A stretch of DNA of 58,609 nt, taken from the NCBI GenBank assembly GCA_040399685.1, contig JBBART010000028.1, positions 1 through 58,609 of the forward strand, read 5' to 3'. Position numbers and translations under genes: made by a program. This document shows positions 37,965 through 47,668 of the stretch, piece after piece. Under the pieces are notes generated by a model. The model was not told where the DNA came from, made no database searches, and saw only the letters and a program-made list of their open reading frames with translations. The DNA is from CAIQQQ01 sp040399685 (GTDB taxonomy: Bacteria; Pseudomonadota; Alphaproteobacteria; Acetobacterales; Acetobacteraceae). Position 1 is the stretch's first letter. Every line of letters starts with the position of its first letter.

Positions 37965-38201
37965 TCACTTGCAGTGCCACTTGCGCAGGGCCAGCGCCTT
38001 GCGCGTGGGCTCGCCGTCTGGCTTCTTCAGGGGTCCGGGCACACCGCCCATGCGTGCGCAGAAGGACGCCCGTCGCGCGGCGCTCTTGGGGCCCGTCACC
38101 TTGGTGACTGGGGCCTGGATGTGCGACCCGTGGGCGTTGTAGAAGGCGCGGCCCTTGGCGTTCAGGCCGCCGGAAGGGTTCTGCATGGACTTGAGCACCA
38201 T
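37965..38201 (-). CDS. conserved small viral protein (GGLxxKGRxxYN family)
   Basis: 78 residues. MQNPSGGLNAKGRAFYN..., then HIQAPVTKV, then SAARRASFCARMGG and a KALALRKWHC end. This pattern is known from phages and large algal viruses as a domain of unknown function. Promoter to the right shares AAATATAAATG with the next gene. Confidence 0.7.
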   Translation of the reverse strand: MVLKSMQNPSGGLNAKGRAFYNAHGSHIQAPVTKVTGPKSAARRASFCARMGGVPGPLKKPDGEPTRKALALRKWHCK

Positions 38202-38254
38202 CGCAAGAGTTTAAGCCAGCGGCAAATATAAATGCGGACAATTTGAAAGTCACA

Positions 38255-38605
38255 ATGGACGGGACCGCGCTTTTGTCGTCCCTTTTGTCCACTGGGGTTC
38301 TCAGCGACGCACCAGTGCTCAACACAACAGAGCCGGTTCCGGTCAGCTTCGTGTACGCTGTCATCCTGGAGTGCACCTCCGTCGGGGCGCAGTTCTTCAC
38401 CTGCGTGCGCACACGGACCTCGTTCTCCACGGGCATCACCACCACCTCGTCAGAAACGTCGACCGGCGTCCAGCCCGTGTTCACCCTCGTGGTCGTGGCG
38501 CTCTGTGGCATCGTCGCCGTCTCAGCGCTCCTGGTGTGGGTGAAGCGCAGGCGAGTCGCCACGCCGCGACCCAGCGTGCTGTGTGTCATTCTAGAGGAAG
38601 CATGA
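38255..38605 (+). CDS. single-pass membrane protein
   Basis: 116 residues with a Ser/Thr-rich outer part, one membrane span (VFTLVVVALCGIVAVSALLV) and a basic tail. AATATAAATG lies 24-33 nt above the ATG. Not recognised. Confidence 0.55.
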   Translation: MDGTALLSSLLSTGVLSDAPVLNTTEPVPVSFVYAVILECTSVGAQFFTCVRTRTSFSTGITTTSSETSTGVQPVFTLVVVALCGIVAVSALLVWVKRRRVATPRPSVLCVILEEA

Positions 38606-38618
38606 CGTGTTGGTGACC

Positions 38619-38930
38619 ATGTCCCGCAAGCGCACCCGGGTAACTGTTCACAGCACAGCTGCGCGCACGAAGCGCCGGCCCGGCCGGGGCCTGCGCGCGC
38701 CGAGCGGCTGGACACGTCCCGTGTTCAAAACCCTGTTTTCCCGCACAGCGCAGCGACACGCCGGCCGGCCAGCCGGTCATCTGGGTCCGCAGCACCGCAC
38801 CAACCCCCGAGCTCCGGGTGCGAGCCGCGGCGAAGGCGAGCGCAGAACGGCAGGCACGCGACGTCCCCGGCTTGGAGAATATTCATGTTCTTTCACGTAC
38901 GTCACGTTTCCACACACGCGTTTCCTCTAG
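38619..38930 (+). CDS. possible small basic protein
   Basis: About 103 residues, MSRKRTRVTVHSTAARTKRR..., very Arg-rich. It may be real (DNA-binding) or simply GC-driven open frame ahead of the tandem repeats. Confidence 0.25.
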   Translation: MSRKRTRVTVHSTAARTKRRPGRGLRAPSGWTRPVFKTLFSRTAQRHAGRPAGHLGPQHRTNPRAPGASRGEGERRTAGTRRPRLGEYSCSFTYVTFPHTRFL

Positions 38931-39805
38931 GCTGCCCGTCCAGGAGGGCCCCCAGGCCACGTCTGCGTGCCTCCCCAGGTGCGACGCGCGTGCAGCGGGT
39001 GCAACCAGCCACACACGCCCACCTGTCCACCCCAGCCACCGCGACTCTGGGCCCTCCTTCTCGCGCCGCCGCCGCGCCCCGCAGCCTCTGTCCCTGCCCG
39101 GCCGCGGCGCGCGAAGCGGCGGGGTCGGAGCGCGCGCGGCGGCCCGTGAACGGGGGCTCTTGCATGCCCACGTGCCGGGGAGCGCCCCTGCGCCCCCTGG
39201 CCGCGTGGCCGACAGCGCCCCTGCCTCCTGGACGGTGATCTGAGCGCGCAGCACGCGGCACGTTGGCGCGGAAAGGCCCTGCGCGCACGGGGGGCTGTGA
39301 TGAAGACATGAACCCTGCCTTCCCGCCACGCTTCGCACACGCGCCACGGTCTCTCACACGTCTTCCTTCTAGGCTGCCCGTGCAGGAGGACCACCGGGCC
39401 AGGCCAGCGTGCCTCACCAGGCGCGACGCGGGTGCAGCGGGTGCAGCCAGCCACACACGCCCACATGTCCACCCCAGACACCGCGACTCTGGGCCCTCCT
39501 TCTCGCGCCGCCGCCGCGCCCCGCAGCCTCTGTCCCTGCCCGGCCGCGGCGCGCGAAGCGGCGGGGTCGGAGCGCGCGCGGCGGTCCGTGAACGGGGGCT
39601 CTTGCATGCCCACACACCCCGGGGAGCGCAGCTGCGCCCCCTGGCCGCGTGGCCGACAGCGCCCCTGCGCCCCTGACGGCGATCGGAGCTCGGAGTACCG
39701 CGACGTGCTGGCGCGGAAAGGCCCTGTGCGCACGGGGGGCTGGCCTCTGTTCAAACCCGTTTTCCCGCCCATCTGTGGGCGCCTCTCACGCCGGCTTGCG
39801 CAGGC
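38927..39805 (+). repeat. two-copy tandem repeat of about 440 bp
   Basis: Units start GGCTGCCCGT(C/G)CAGGAGG at about 38929 and 39371 and share most of their length, including a common GGGGGCTCTTGCATGCCCAC. Each unit is preceded by a pyrimidine tract ending CTAG, and the last ends GCGCAG just before the ARID-like start at 39810. They look like duplicated 5' leader or intron sequence. No convincing gene inside. Confidence 0.7.
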
Positions 39806-39809
39806 AACG

Positions 39810-41591
39810 ATGGAGTCTCTGTTGCTTGCCTCTTCCGAGCCTACCGTGTCGTGGGGCGAGGGTCGGACGGGCTACGTGCTCAGCTCATGGCAGGACTTCA
39901 AGGGCACACAGTACGTCAAAGTGACCACCCGCGAGGGCGTAGTGACGAACGTTCTCGCCTCCACCCTTCTTTTTCTCGCCGAGCCCACGGCCCCACTGAA
40001 AGACCTGCTCCCTGACTTTGCCTTCGTTTCCCCCGACGGGCAGATGAGCGCGTACAACTGCCTGGCAACCAACCAGCCGGGCGACACTATTCTGTTGTAC
40101 GAACGGTGCTTCAACGGGGTGCGCAGCTTCAACGTCAAAGATCTGTTACTGTCTGGTTGCAAGGCTGTGCCGTGGGCACAGTGGACGGCTGAGCAGGCGG
40201 AGCGGGCGGAGGCGGCGGCGATTCTGGCGGAGCGCCGCGCGGCGCTACGGAGCCTCCCGACGGAGGAAGACGAAGCTGCCAGGTCTGCCCAGCGGGATGC
40301 AAAAGTGTTGGCGCGTGAGCAGCTGCTGGCAGCGGAGGCGACGCGGCTGGCTGAGCAGGAGCAGCTGCTGTCCGCAGAGGAGGCGCGGCTGGCAGCGGAG
40401 GCGACGCGGCTGGCTGAGCGGGCGCAGCTGCTGTCCGCAGAGGAGGCGCGGCTGGAAGCGGAGACGGCGCGGCTGGAAGCGGAGACGGCGCGGCTGGCTG
40501 AGCGAGCGCAGCCGGTGGCGGCTCGGCTGGCAGCAGAGGCGGAGCATGACACCCTCATGGCGCAGGAGCTGGGTTTGATTTCGCCTGTGCGGCGTGTGGC
40601 TTCTCTGGTTCAGTCTGCACCGCTGGTGGAGGGGGCTGTTCAGACCGCCACCGCTATCACCTTATCTGCGCTCAACCTCGAGAGCATCCCCGGCCCCGCC
40701 GGCTCAGGCGACGTTGAGGAGGCGCGCCAGATTGACATGGCTGTCCTTGCCACGGTGGCGACAGCAGCAGACCGGGTTCCGGCGGAGACGCCTATGCGTT
40801 TGCGGCGCGTGGCTTCTCTGGTTCCGCCTTCAGAACCAGACATCATGTTTGCGGCTCCAAACCTGGGTATTTCGATTGCTGACTACTCTGATGCAGCACG
40901 TCAGATCTCCGCTTGGTCTGAGGACGAGTTCAACGCAAACTGGAAACTCTTCTGGGGCGGACTCGGCGTCGCGGCGTCCTTGGTTGGACCCAGGCTGCGC
41001 AAGAAGAACATTCAGATTTGGCTGACTGTGCAGGCTGTTTGTTCTAAGGGCGGCTTCGAATCCGTCTCCTTCAAAAGTGGGTGGAAGGCCGTGGCTGTGG
41101 CTCAAAACTCGGAACTCGACGGTCCCGCTTGCAGCGTTTCCACGACGATGCGGTTGAAATACTTGGAGACCGGCATGTTTGCGTTCGAGCGGCACAACGT
41201 GGCGGTTCTGCGTGGCATCGACACTCCCTATACGCTGGGTACCAGTTTGACGCGGGGTCTCCTGAAAAACCGGGTCGTCTACAAGCTGGTCGAGACGGCC
41301 GACACGCCAGCCTCCAGCTCGGGGGCTGCTGCAGCCCCGAACGAGGCCGCAGAGGCCACCGCACTTCCCTCCCCCACTGGCATCGCTGTCCTCTTGGGAG
41401 AATTACACCCCTCCACCTCCCTGTTTCCGCCAGGCGTGCCCGGTTTCCCCTTGGCCGCCGTCAGCGAGAGTGGCGACCTCGACGGTCTTGACGTTCTCGA
41501 CGGTTTTGGTCCCCTCGTCGACGGCCACGGCGACCTCGACGGTTTTGGTCCCCTCGGCGACGGCCAGGGCGACCTCTTCGACACTATGTAA
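39810..41591 (+). CDS. ARID-like domain protein with coiled coil
   Basis: 593 residues. Residues 1-125 look folded. About 126-245 are imperfect repeats of LLSAEEARLxAEATRLAER (coiled coil). About 360-460, FNANWKLFWGG, then IWLTVQAVCSKGGFESVSFK then SGWKAVAVAQ and MRLKYLETGMFAFE, follow the ARID/BRIGHT DNA-binding pattern. A second ARID-like gene is at 51140. Likely a chromatin or transcription factor. Confidence 0.6.
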   Translation: MESLLLASSEPTVSWGEGRTGYVLSSWQDFKGTQYVKVTTREGVVTNVLASTLLFLAEPTAPLKDLLPDFAFVSPDGQMSAYNCLATNQPGDTILLYERCFNGVRSFNVKDLLLSGCKAVPWAQWTAEQAERAEAAAILAERRAALRSLPTEEDEAARSAQRDAKVLAREQLLAAEATRLAEQEQLLSAEEARLAAEATRLAERAQLLSAEEARLEAETARLEAETARLAERAQPVAARLAAEAEHDTLMAQELGLISPVRRVASLVQSAPLVEGAVQTATAITLSALNLESIPGPAGSGDVEEARQIDMAVLATVATAADRVPAETPMRLRRVASLVPPSEPDIMFAAPNLGISIADYSDAARQISAWSEDEFNANWKLFWGGLGVAASLVGPRLRKKNIQIWLTVQAVCSKGGFESVSFKSGWKAVAVAQNSELDGPACSVSTTMRLKYLETGMFAFERHNVAVLRGIDTPYTLGTSLTRGLLKNRVVYKLVETADTPASSSGAAAAPNEAAEATALPSPTGIAVLLGELHPSTSLFPPGVPGFPLAAVSESGDLDGLDVLDGFGPLVDGHGDLDGFGPLGDGQGDLFDTM

Positions 41592-41631
41592 TACACTACC
41601 TGTACCACGCATCTGCGTCGCCCCGAAGGCG

Positions 41632-42318
41632 TCAAGCGAACAACACCTGCTCGAACAGGTGCGCCGTGACGCAGATGTTGATGGTGCCCTGATTGTCCCA
41701 CTCGGTGCACACAAGAAACGAAGGCGCCGTGCCGCTCGTCTGGAAAGCCTGCGCCCTCTCCCACAGCTGCCGGTCCGTCGAGGATTGGCTTCCAGGAACC
41801 ACGTCGTGCGCTACACCCAGCGCGACGGCATTGTACGTCGCGCCGGACAGGAGGCCCTCGATCACTAGCTGCAGTCTGCGCACACTGGTGAAGTAGAACA
41901 CAAAGACCGCCCGCTCCGGGTCACTGCTTTGGCTCTTGATGTGGCGCACGCCCAGCTGCCATGCCTTCTTTGTGCAAAGCTGCACAAAGAGCTTGTTGAG
42001 GTCCAATGTGGTTTCATAGCTCTGCGTCTGCGGGAAAGTAGGCGCTGCGCAGCAGACCGAAGCCTCGAGCGACAGACCCACCACCTTGGCGTCGTCCTCG
42101 GACAGAACCGCCGCGTCAAGCCCCAGAGCAGGGGAGCATCGCTGCTGCGCCCAGGTGGGCGGCTGCACCGTGCCGAGACGAGTGATGCGCTCGCGGATCG
42201 ACCGACAGTTAGCCTCGGTGTGGCGCGTGAGCGCTTGGTCCTTGCAGCGCGCGCAGAAGGCGAACACCCCGCAGCCAGGGCAGGATGCAACCGACTGGTC
42301 GTAGCACGCGGAGCACAT
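41632..42318 (-). CDS. MYND/zinc-finger-like protein
   Basis: 228 residues from ATG 42318. CSACYDQSVASCPGCGVFAF then CARCKDQALTRHTEANC fits a MYND-like cluster (C-x2-C...C-x2-C...C-x2-C...H-x3-C). The rest has no family I know. The frame is open upstream to 42558 without an ATG, so a 5' exon is possible. Confidence 0.5.
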   Translation of the reverse strand: MCSACYDQSVASCPGCGVFAFCARCKDQALTRHTEANCRSIRERITRLGTVQPPTWAQQRCSPALGLDAAVLSEDDAKVVGLSLEASVCCAAPTFPQTQSYETTLDLNKLFVQLCTKKAWQLGVRHIKSQSSDPERAVFVFYFTSVRRLQLVIEGLLSGATYNAVALGVAHDVVPGSQSSTDRQLWERAQAFQTSGTAPSFLVCTEWDNQGTINICVTAHLFEQVLFA

Positions 42319-42586
42319 CCTGCGGAGCGACGCCAGCCTGTGCGGCGCGTTGCTCCCCAGCGACTCGGCCGAGCCTTTCAGGGAGCGTGTGAGGCGCTGG
42401 GGTTGAGGTGAGGTTATGCCTTGTACACACCTGACGGGTCCATAGCTGCGCAGCCTGGCTGCAGCCGCGGTGGCGCACACCGGAGGCGCGAGCTGGGCGG
42501 GACTCCGCTGCGGAGCGGGCCCAAGCCTAGGTTCTGGAGCGCGGAGGCTGTCCGACACCTAAACTCTAGGAGGTCTCTTGTCAGGC

Positions 42587-44548
42587 ATGCATCCTCGCGG
42601 CCGCATCGTGCGCACCGCCCGGATGCAGGCGACAGTAAAGCCACGGCGCGCGCGCGCGCCCTCGACCGAGAGCGACGAGCCCCCCGGGTTCGACATCCGT
42701 GCCGTGCGGCCGCGCCTTGCTGCGCCCTCTCTGACCTCGCCGCCTGGGGTCGCCGACCGGGCCGCGCGCCCCGGCGGCCCCGAGGTGGCGGCGCCCGCTG
42801 CGGCAGCCCCCGCCCTTTACGCCGGGGCGCCCAGCCACGACTTTGCTGCGGACCTCCGCCGCGCGCTGCACGGAGCGCAGCAGCAGCGCGCCAGCGTGGA
42901 AGCCCTGCTGGTCCGCGACCGGGCTCTGGCCTTGGACGCGGAGCGCAAACGCGCTCAGGCTGAAGCTGCCGCCAAGAGCGTTGATGCCAGCATCCTGCGG
43001 TTGGAGCACGAGCTCGAGTCCAAGCGCGAGGAGCAGACGCTGTCGCGGCTCACGGAGTTGGCGTGCAATCGTTCAGTCGCGGAACTTCAGCGCGGCGCTG
43101 ACCGTCGTGCCGCCGAGAAGCTGGAGATTGCCAAGAAGGAGCTGTGCCTGCTGATGGAGCTGCGAAACGTGACCGCTGTCCCGCCGGGGCTGGCAACCAC
43201 CTGGACCACGTGTGGCGTGTGCCTGGACAACACCTTGCACGCGCTGTGCTGCCCGAGCGACACCTCGCCCCCGCACGGTGTCTGCTTTGCGTGTGTTCCA
43301 CGCCTGCTTGTCCAAGCGCGCGCCAACGCGTCCCGGCTGGGCGCTGGTGTGCGCTGCTGCCGCGCCGCGACTGCGGACCCGGACGGGTGCACAGGCGGCC
43401 CGTTTGACCACGAGCTGCTGGCTTTTGCGCTGTCGCTGGCAAAGGTGCAGGAGGTCGCCACGGACGCGGAGCTCGCTTCTGCTCGCGACTGTCTCGCCTA
43501 CCTGCGCGCGCTGCCTTTGCTTGAGGCGGCGGCGCAGGAAGCTGCGCAGGGCCCGGGAAAAGAGGGCTCCGCCGTCGCAATCCTGGCGCAGGCGTGCGTG
43601 GCGGGCTCGTGCTGCGGCTGCGGAGTCGCCGTGACCAGCACAGAGGCGCATTCGTGCGGTGTTGGCATCTGCGACTGCACCACGCATTTCTGCTCCTGCT
43701 GCTACGACTTTGGCCTCCGCCGCGCCTTCAACGACCAAGACGTTCACCATCACATTGAGGTGTGCCCGGTGAACATCGACATGGGGAGCTTCATGTGCCT
43801 CAAAAAGGAAGAGCAACTGGCGGTATCCCGCAGCCTGCTGGCTGCGCGGGCGGTGAAGAACAACCCGGGGCTGCGTCTGGAGCTGGCCACGGCTGGCGCG
43901 CTGGCGAATACGTTGACGGCGGCCTCCAACCATGATGTCGAGACTCTCAACTCGATGGGCCTTCGCTTCTGCGGCCCAGGCGAGCCGCTCATGCCCCGCG
44001 TGGGCGCCTGCCCCCTGCAGGTCCAGCCGCGCATCTATGCGACGCTCGCAGCCGTCCAGCGCGGCGAACCCCCCGTCCGCTTCTGCTTGCGCAACGACGT
44101 CGACACCCTGCCTGCGATTACAGTATGCTTCGCGGACCTTGACAGACAGGCTTTGCGGGAGGTCTTCACGACGCCGGTCACGCAGCAGGTTTACCAGACG
44201 CTGTGGTCACACTTCAGTCGCCTGTCCGCCTACTGCGAACGCATCCTCGGAGGCCGGCGCGACACCCTGGAGGGGCAGTTTGTGCTGAACCTGGCCTCGG
44301 TCCAGCTGGCTGCCCTGAGGGAGGAAGCGGCTTGGTGCGGTCTCGGGGACCCGCTGGACCCAGCCGTTCAAGCCACCAAAGGGCTCTACGACATGGTGAT
44401 GTCGCTTCCTTTTCGAGGTGTGCCGGCTCTCGCAGCCGCCGAGGCGGCGCGGAAGGTTCCTGTCTGGGAGCCGTGGGAGGCGCGGGTGCATGCGATGACA
44501 AGCCGCGGCGCAGCGTCTCCCACGCACGATGTGATTGTGGTGGACTGA
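42587..44548 (+). CDS. RING/IBR (RBR-like) zinc-finger protein
   Basis: 653 residues. The N-terminus is disordered and basic. A coiled coil covers about 85-190. A first cysteine cluster is CGVCLDNTLHALCC...GVCFACVPRLL. A second is CCGCGVAVTSTEAHSCGVGI then CDCTTHFCSCCYDF, then HHHIEVCPVN. The order RING then IBR-like cluster suggests an RBR-type ubiquitin ligase, though the family match is not strict. Ends HDVIVVD. The ATG follows TCTTGTCAGGC, a possible splice acceptor. Confidence 0.55.
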   Translation: MHPRGRIVRTARMQATVKPRRARAPSTESDEPPGFDIRAVRPRLAAPSLTSPPGVADRAARPGGPEVAAPAAAAPALYAGAPSHDFAADLRRALHGAQQQRASVEALLVRDRALALDAERKRAQAEAAAKSVDASILRLEHELESKREEQTLSRLTELACNRSVAELQRGADRRAAEKLEIAKKELCLLMELRNVTAVPPGLATTWTTCGVCLDNTLHALCCPSDTSPPHGVCFACVPRLLVQARANASRLGAGVRCCRAATADPDGCTGGPFDHELLAFALSLAKVQEVATDAELASARDCLAYLRALPLLEAAAQEAAQGPGKEGSAVAILAQACVAGSCCGCGVAVTSTEAHSCGVGICDCTTHFCSCCYDFGLRRAFNDQDVHHHIEVCPVNIDMGSFMCLKKEEQLAVSRSLLAARAVKNNPGLRLELATAGALANTLTAASNHDVETLNSMGLRFCGPGEPLMPRVGACPLQVQPRIYATLAAVQRGEPPVRFCLRNDVDTLPAITVCFADLDRQALREVFTTPVTQQVYQTLWSHFSRLSAYCERILGGRRDTLEGQFVLNLASVQLAALREEAAWCGLGDPLDPAVQATKGLYDMVMSLPFRGVPALAAAEAARKVPVWEPWEARVHAMTSRGAASPTHDVIVVD

Positions 44549-44552
44549 CGTT

Positions 44553-44906
44553 TCACACGCGCGTGTCCTCCTCGTCAGCCGGCACGCGTTTGCTGGACAC
44601 CACCAGCCCGAAGGCACCCCCCACGTAGCCAGCCTCGCTGCGACAGCGGTGAACATCCCCAACCATGCTGAACACTATCGCGTTGGTGTGCTGGGCGCCC
44701 AAAGCCTTGAGCGCCTCAGTCACGGCCGTCGCGAGCCGACCGGGCGACAGAGTTGAGCGCAGGTCTGGAGGCACCAACGCCACCGCCGCGTCAAACTCCG
44801 CGCACGCGGCGGCGCAGACGCGGTTCGGCAGGATGCAGGAGAGGATCTGGTGCGTGAAGAACAGGAAGGTTTCGGCGTCGCTACGTGCGTCGAAGAGCGT
44901 AGCCAT
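44553..44906 (-). CDS. hypothetical protein
   Basis: 117 residues, MATLFDARSDAETFLFFTHQ.... Divergent from the methyltransferase; the 49-bp gap 44907-44955 is AT-rich (ATATATTATTTTTTTTTA) and probably a two-way promoter. Not recognised. Confidence 0.55.
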   Translation of the reverse strand: MATLFDARSDAETFLFFTHQILSCILPNRVCAAACAEFDAAVALVPPDLRSTLSPGRLATAVTEALKALGAQHTNAIVFSMVGDVHRCRSEAGYVGGAFGLVVSSKRVPADEEDTRV

Positions 44907-44955
44907 AACGTACAGTCGAACGATATATTATTTTTTTTTAAAAACAATTAAAAAC
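44907..44955. promoter_or_regulatory. AT-rich bidirectional promoter
   Basis: 49 bp of almost pure A/T between divergent starts at 44906 and 44956 in a GC-rich region. Confidence 0.55.
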
Positions 44956-45927
44956 ATGCGGACCCTTAGCTACATCGGCAGCAAGCGTTCGCTCGGCGGC
45001 GCGCTGCGCGCCAAGCTGGCGGAGGTGTTCGGTGACCTGTCTTCCACCGCGCTGGTTGATGCATTCTTCGGCAGCGGCGCCTTCACGCTGGCAACGCACG
45101 ACCTGTTCGCGGATCTGCACCTCAACGACCTGGAGCTGTACTCGAGCCTCATCGCGCACGCCCTGTTCGTCCAGCCGGCTGATTTCTCCGCGGTCGAGGC
45201 TGGGGGGCCGGGCTACGTCGCGCGCACGTACTGCAGCGAGCGCATGTTTTTCACAGAGGAAAATGGATGCTTCGCGGACGCGTTTCGTGCGTGGGCGCGC
45301 ACAATTGACGACACCCCGGGTCGGCGAGCCGCGCTGGGCTGCTTCCTGAGCGCTATGGACGCGTGTGCGAACACCACGTCTGTCTATGGTGCTTTTTTGA
45401 AGAAACGCAAGGCGTCTTCGCTCAGGGGCGTGACCGTGCGGCCGCTGTTCACCGAGCACCGAGGAGGAGCCGTGCACATCACCCGCGGCGACGCCACGGC
45501 TGCGTGCCTGGCAGCGCCCCCGGGGTCGCTGCTGTACCTGGACCCGCCGTACACGTCGCGGCCGTACGCCAACAACTACTTTGTGCTGAACGTTCTCGGC
45601 AACCCGGACGAGGACCCCGAGGTGAAGGGCGTCACGGGGATTCCGGTGGCTGGATGGAACCGGTCGGTTTGGAACAACCGAGACGGAGCCCTGGCGGCGC
45701 TGGGCGCCATCCTGAAAGGCACACCGGCGACACGGGCAGCCCTGTCGTACTCCACGGACGGCCTGATGACCCGCAGCCAGGTGGAGGCGTGCTTCCGTGA
45801 GAGCGGGTGGACGTGCGAGGTGCACGAGATGGACTACCGTCGCTTCAAGAGCGACAGCGGGAGGGCGCAGAAGGACACCCAGCTTACGGAGCTGCTCTTC
45901 ACCGGAAAGAAAACATCCAAAAATTGA
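44956..45927 (+). CDS. D12-class DNA adenine N6-methyltransferase
   Basis: 323 residues. SYIGSKRSL at the N-terminus, the SAM motif DAFFGSGAF (35-43) and catalytic DPPY (196-199), in D12/Dam order. It would methylate N6 of adenine in DNA. No partner restriction enzyme is seen nearby, so it may be an orphan mark for viral DNA. Confidence 0.9.
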   Translation: MRTLSYIGSKRSLGGALRAKLAEVFGDLSSTALVDAFFGSGAFTLATHDLFADLHLNDLELYSSLIAHALFVQPADFSAVEAGGPGYVARTYCSERMFFTEENGCFADAFRAWARTIDDTPGRRAALGCFLSAMDACANTTSVYGAFLKKRKASSLRGVTVRPLFTEHRGGAVHITRGDATAACLAAPPGSLLYLDPPYTSRPYANNYFVLNVLGNPDEDPEVKGVTGIPVAGWNRSVWNNRDGALAALGAILKGTPATRAALSYSTDGLMTRSQVEACFRESGWTCEVHEMDYRRFKSDSGRAQKDTQLTELLFTGKKTSKN

Positions 45928-45958
45928 TATTTATACAGTTTTGTTGCTTCTCCAGGAC

Positions 45959-46501
45959 ATGGCATGTCGCATCTGCCTAGACAGCGACCCCGAGAGCGGA
46001 CCCCTGGTGACCCTGAGCTGTCACTGCAAGGGCGACCTGTCGCTCGCGCACCAGCAGTGCGCATACACGTGGTTCTCCGTGACCCGAAAGTCGGGCGTCT
46101 GCGAGCTGTGCCGCGGCACCGCATGGAACTATGTCATTCCGTCACAAGAACCTCTCGTCCCGGAAGTTACACCCGCGGAGGCTGCCCGCCGCGTATTCGC
46201 CGCGGCAATCATTGTCGCAAACAATGTCCAAATGCTTGCGATTGTCTTCATCAACGTGTATGGTTACACAGACAAATACAACTGTCGACTCATCGGCTAC
46301 CCCATTCCCCTCATTGCGACCCTGGTCTTTTTGGAACAGCACGTTTTGTCTCGCTTACACACACCCTTTGCGAAACGCTTTCTTCGTTCACCCCGCCTCT
46401 GTTACTCTCTCGCGGTGTACTCAACCGTGGCGCAGGTGCTTACACAGCTCGTGTACTACAACGTCATCGACCTTCGCTTCCTGTCGCAGCCGTCGCCGTA
46501 G
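45959..46501 (+). CDS. RING-CH (MARCH-like) membrane ubiquitin ligase
   Basis: 180 residues. MACRICLDSDPESGPLVTLS then CHCKGDLSLAHQQC...WFSV...CELC gives C4HC3 RINGv. Three or four hydrophobic segments follow. Cellular MARCH and viral K3/K5/MIR proteins use this layout to remove host surface proteins. TATTTATACAG lies about 20-30 nt above the ATG. Confidence 0.85.
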   Translation: MACRICLDSDPESGPLVTLSCHCKGDLSLAHQQCAYTWFSVTRKSGVCELCRGTAWNYVIPSQEPLVPEVTPAEAARRVFAAAIIVANNVQMLAIVFINVYGYTDKYNCRLIGYPIPLIATLVFLEQHVLSRLHTPFAKRFLRSPRLCYSLAVYSTVAQVLTQLVYYNVIDLRFLSQPSP

Positions 46502-46539
46502 GCGCTCCGTAAGCCGCTCTCGCAGAAGCGGTCTACCCT

Positions 46540-46875
46540 ATGGCGGAAGATCATGCAAAGCTCGCAGCCGCGCTGCAAGTTCTGCGCGGGAGCGCTGTCC
46601 TGGACCCGCTGCACACGCCTGCGCCACCCGGGATGCGCTACGTGCTTGCGTGTGGCGCGTGCGGCAAGACCGATGACGAGGTGAAGCTGCTCCACTGCGC
46701 TGCCTGCAAGTCTGTGTGCTACTGCGGCGCGGCATGCCAGACGCTCGACTGGCGGCGTCACAAGCCCGAGTGCCGGGCGAGCGTGGCCGCAGTCAAGGCG
46801 CTGGCGGAGGCTGGGATCACCTATGTGCAGAAGAAGCCAACAAAGAAACAGATGGACGCCGCGGCCGCGCGGTGA
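46540..46875 (+). CDS. MYND zinc-finger protein
   Basis: 111 residues with a single MYND domain: CGACGKTDDEVKLLHCAACK then SVCYCGAACQTLDWRRHKPEC. Convergent with a SET protein; MYND and SET occur fused in SMYD methyltransferases, so the pair may work together. Confidence 0.8.
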   Translation: MAEDHAKLAAALQVLRGSAVLDPLHTPAPPGMRYVLACGACGKTDDEVKLLHCAACKSVCYCGAACQTLDWRRHKPECRASVAAVKALAEAGITYVQKKPTKKQMDAAAAR

Positions 46876-46881
46876 ATAGCC

Positions 46882-47618
46882 TCACTCACTCGGCTCTCGT
46901 CCTGCGAAAGCGCCTGCTCCCGGCAAGATGCCCATGACATCCAAGTCCTCCCCCAACTCGCACGCGGCGCAAGCGCACACGAAGCAACCCTAAACCTGGA
47001 GCCGTACATCTGCAGCAGCGCGGCCCGCCGGAGCGCCGCTGGCGCGGGAGCGTCCCACGCCGTGTAGCAGATGTGGAGCTCCTCGCCCGCAGCCACGTTG
47101 CGGGTGGTCACAAGGTGCTTCAGACCGCCCACGCCCTCGTCCACGGTGCGCGCGTTCGCCGTGCAGGAGTGGTTCGCGTGCGCCAGAGCAGCGTAGTAGC
47201 CACAAGCGCCGAGCGAGGTGAACAGGTTTGTCCTTGCCAGGCCAACATAAGCAGCACAGACGGCGTCGGTTGTCACGCTGTACGAACGCGCGAGCGCCTC
47301 GGCCTCGGCGGCGTCCACCGGCTCCCAAGAAAGCCAAGCGGCGCAAAGGTTGGGCGGCGCTGCGTTTTCCTCTGGCATCATTCCCACCAGAGAAGCCCCG
47401 CCGCAGGGCGCGTCCTCCTCTTTCAGCGCTTCCTCTACAAGAGCCCAGACCAGCGTGTTGTGTGAGCCCTTGCTGGTCGCCAGCAGGCGCGGGAGCTCAG
47501 AGAGCACAACTTCACCGGCAGCGAAGGACACGGAGGCGAATAGCCCCAAGCCTCCCGAGCGCGCAGACGCGATGAGCGCCCCCGGGGCAACGAGATTGCG
47601 CCGCCCGCTGCCTAACAT
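46882..47618 (-). CDS. SET-domain (SMYD-like) lysine methyltransferase, frame uncertain at the C-terminus
   Basis: ATG 47618. SARSGGLGLFASVSFAAGEV is the SET-N segment, ALAHANHSCTANA the NHSC box and VAAGEELHICYTAWD the ExxxxY end. The frame then continues to 46821, overlapping the MYND gene by 55 bp. A one-base shift near 46985 instead gives CACAACELGEDLDVMG, the post-SET CxCxxC, and stops at 46882, 7 nt from the MYND stop. I prefer that ending. Confidence 0.65.
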
Positions 47619-47668
47619 TCACTGAAAGTCACCACCTCTAGAAAATCTGTCATCCGACATCCGTCACC

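Noticed and set aside
38927..39805. Tandem repeat as a CRISPR array
   Set aside because: Only two long near-identical units with no short repeat/spacer pattern.
42318..42430. 23-nt GC-AG intron joining MDPSGVYK to the MYND-like gene
   Set aside because: It would restore frame, but 23 nt is far shorter than the 49-58 nt introns seen in the spliced gene; not supported enough to annotate.
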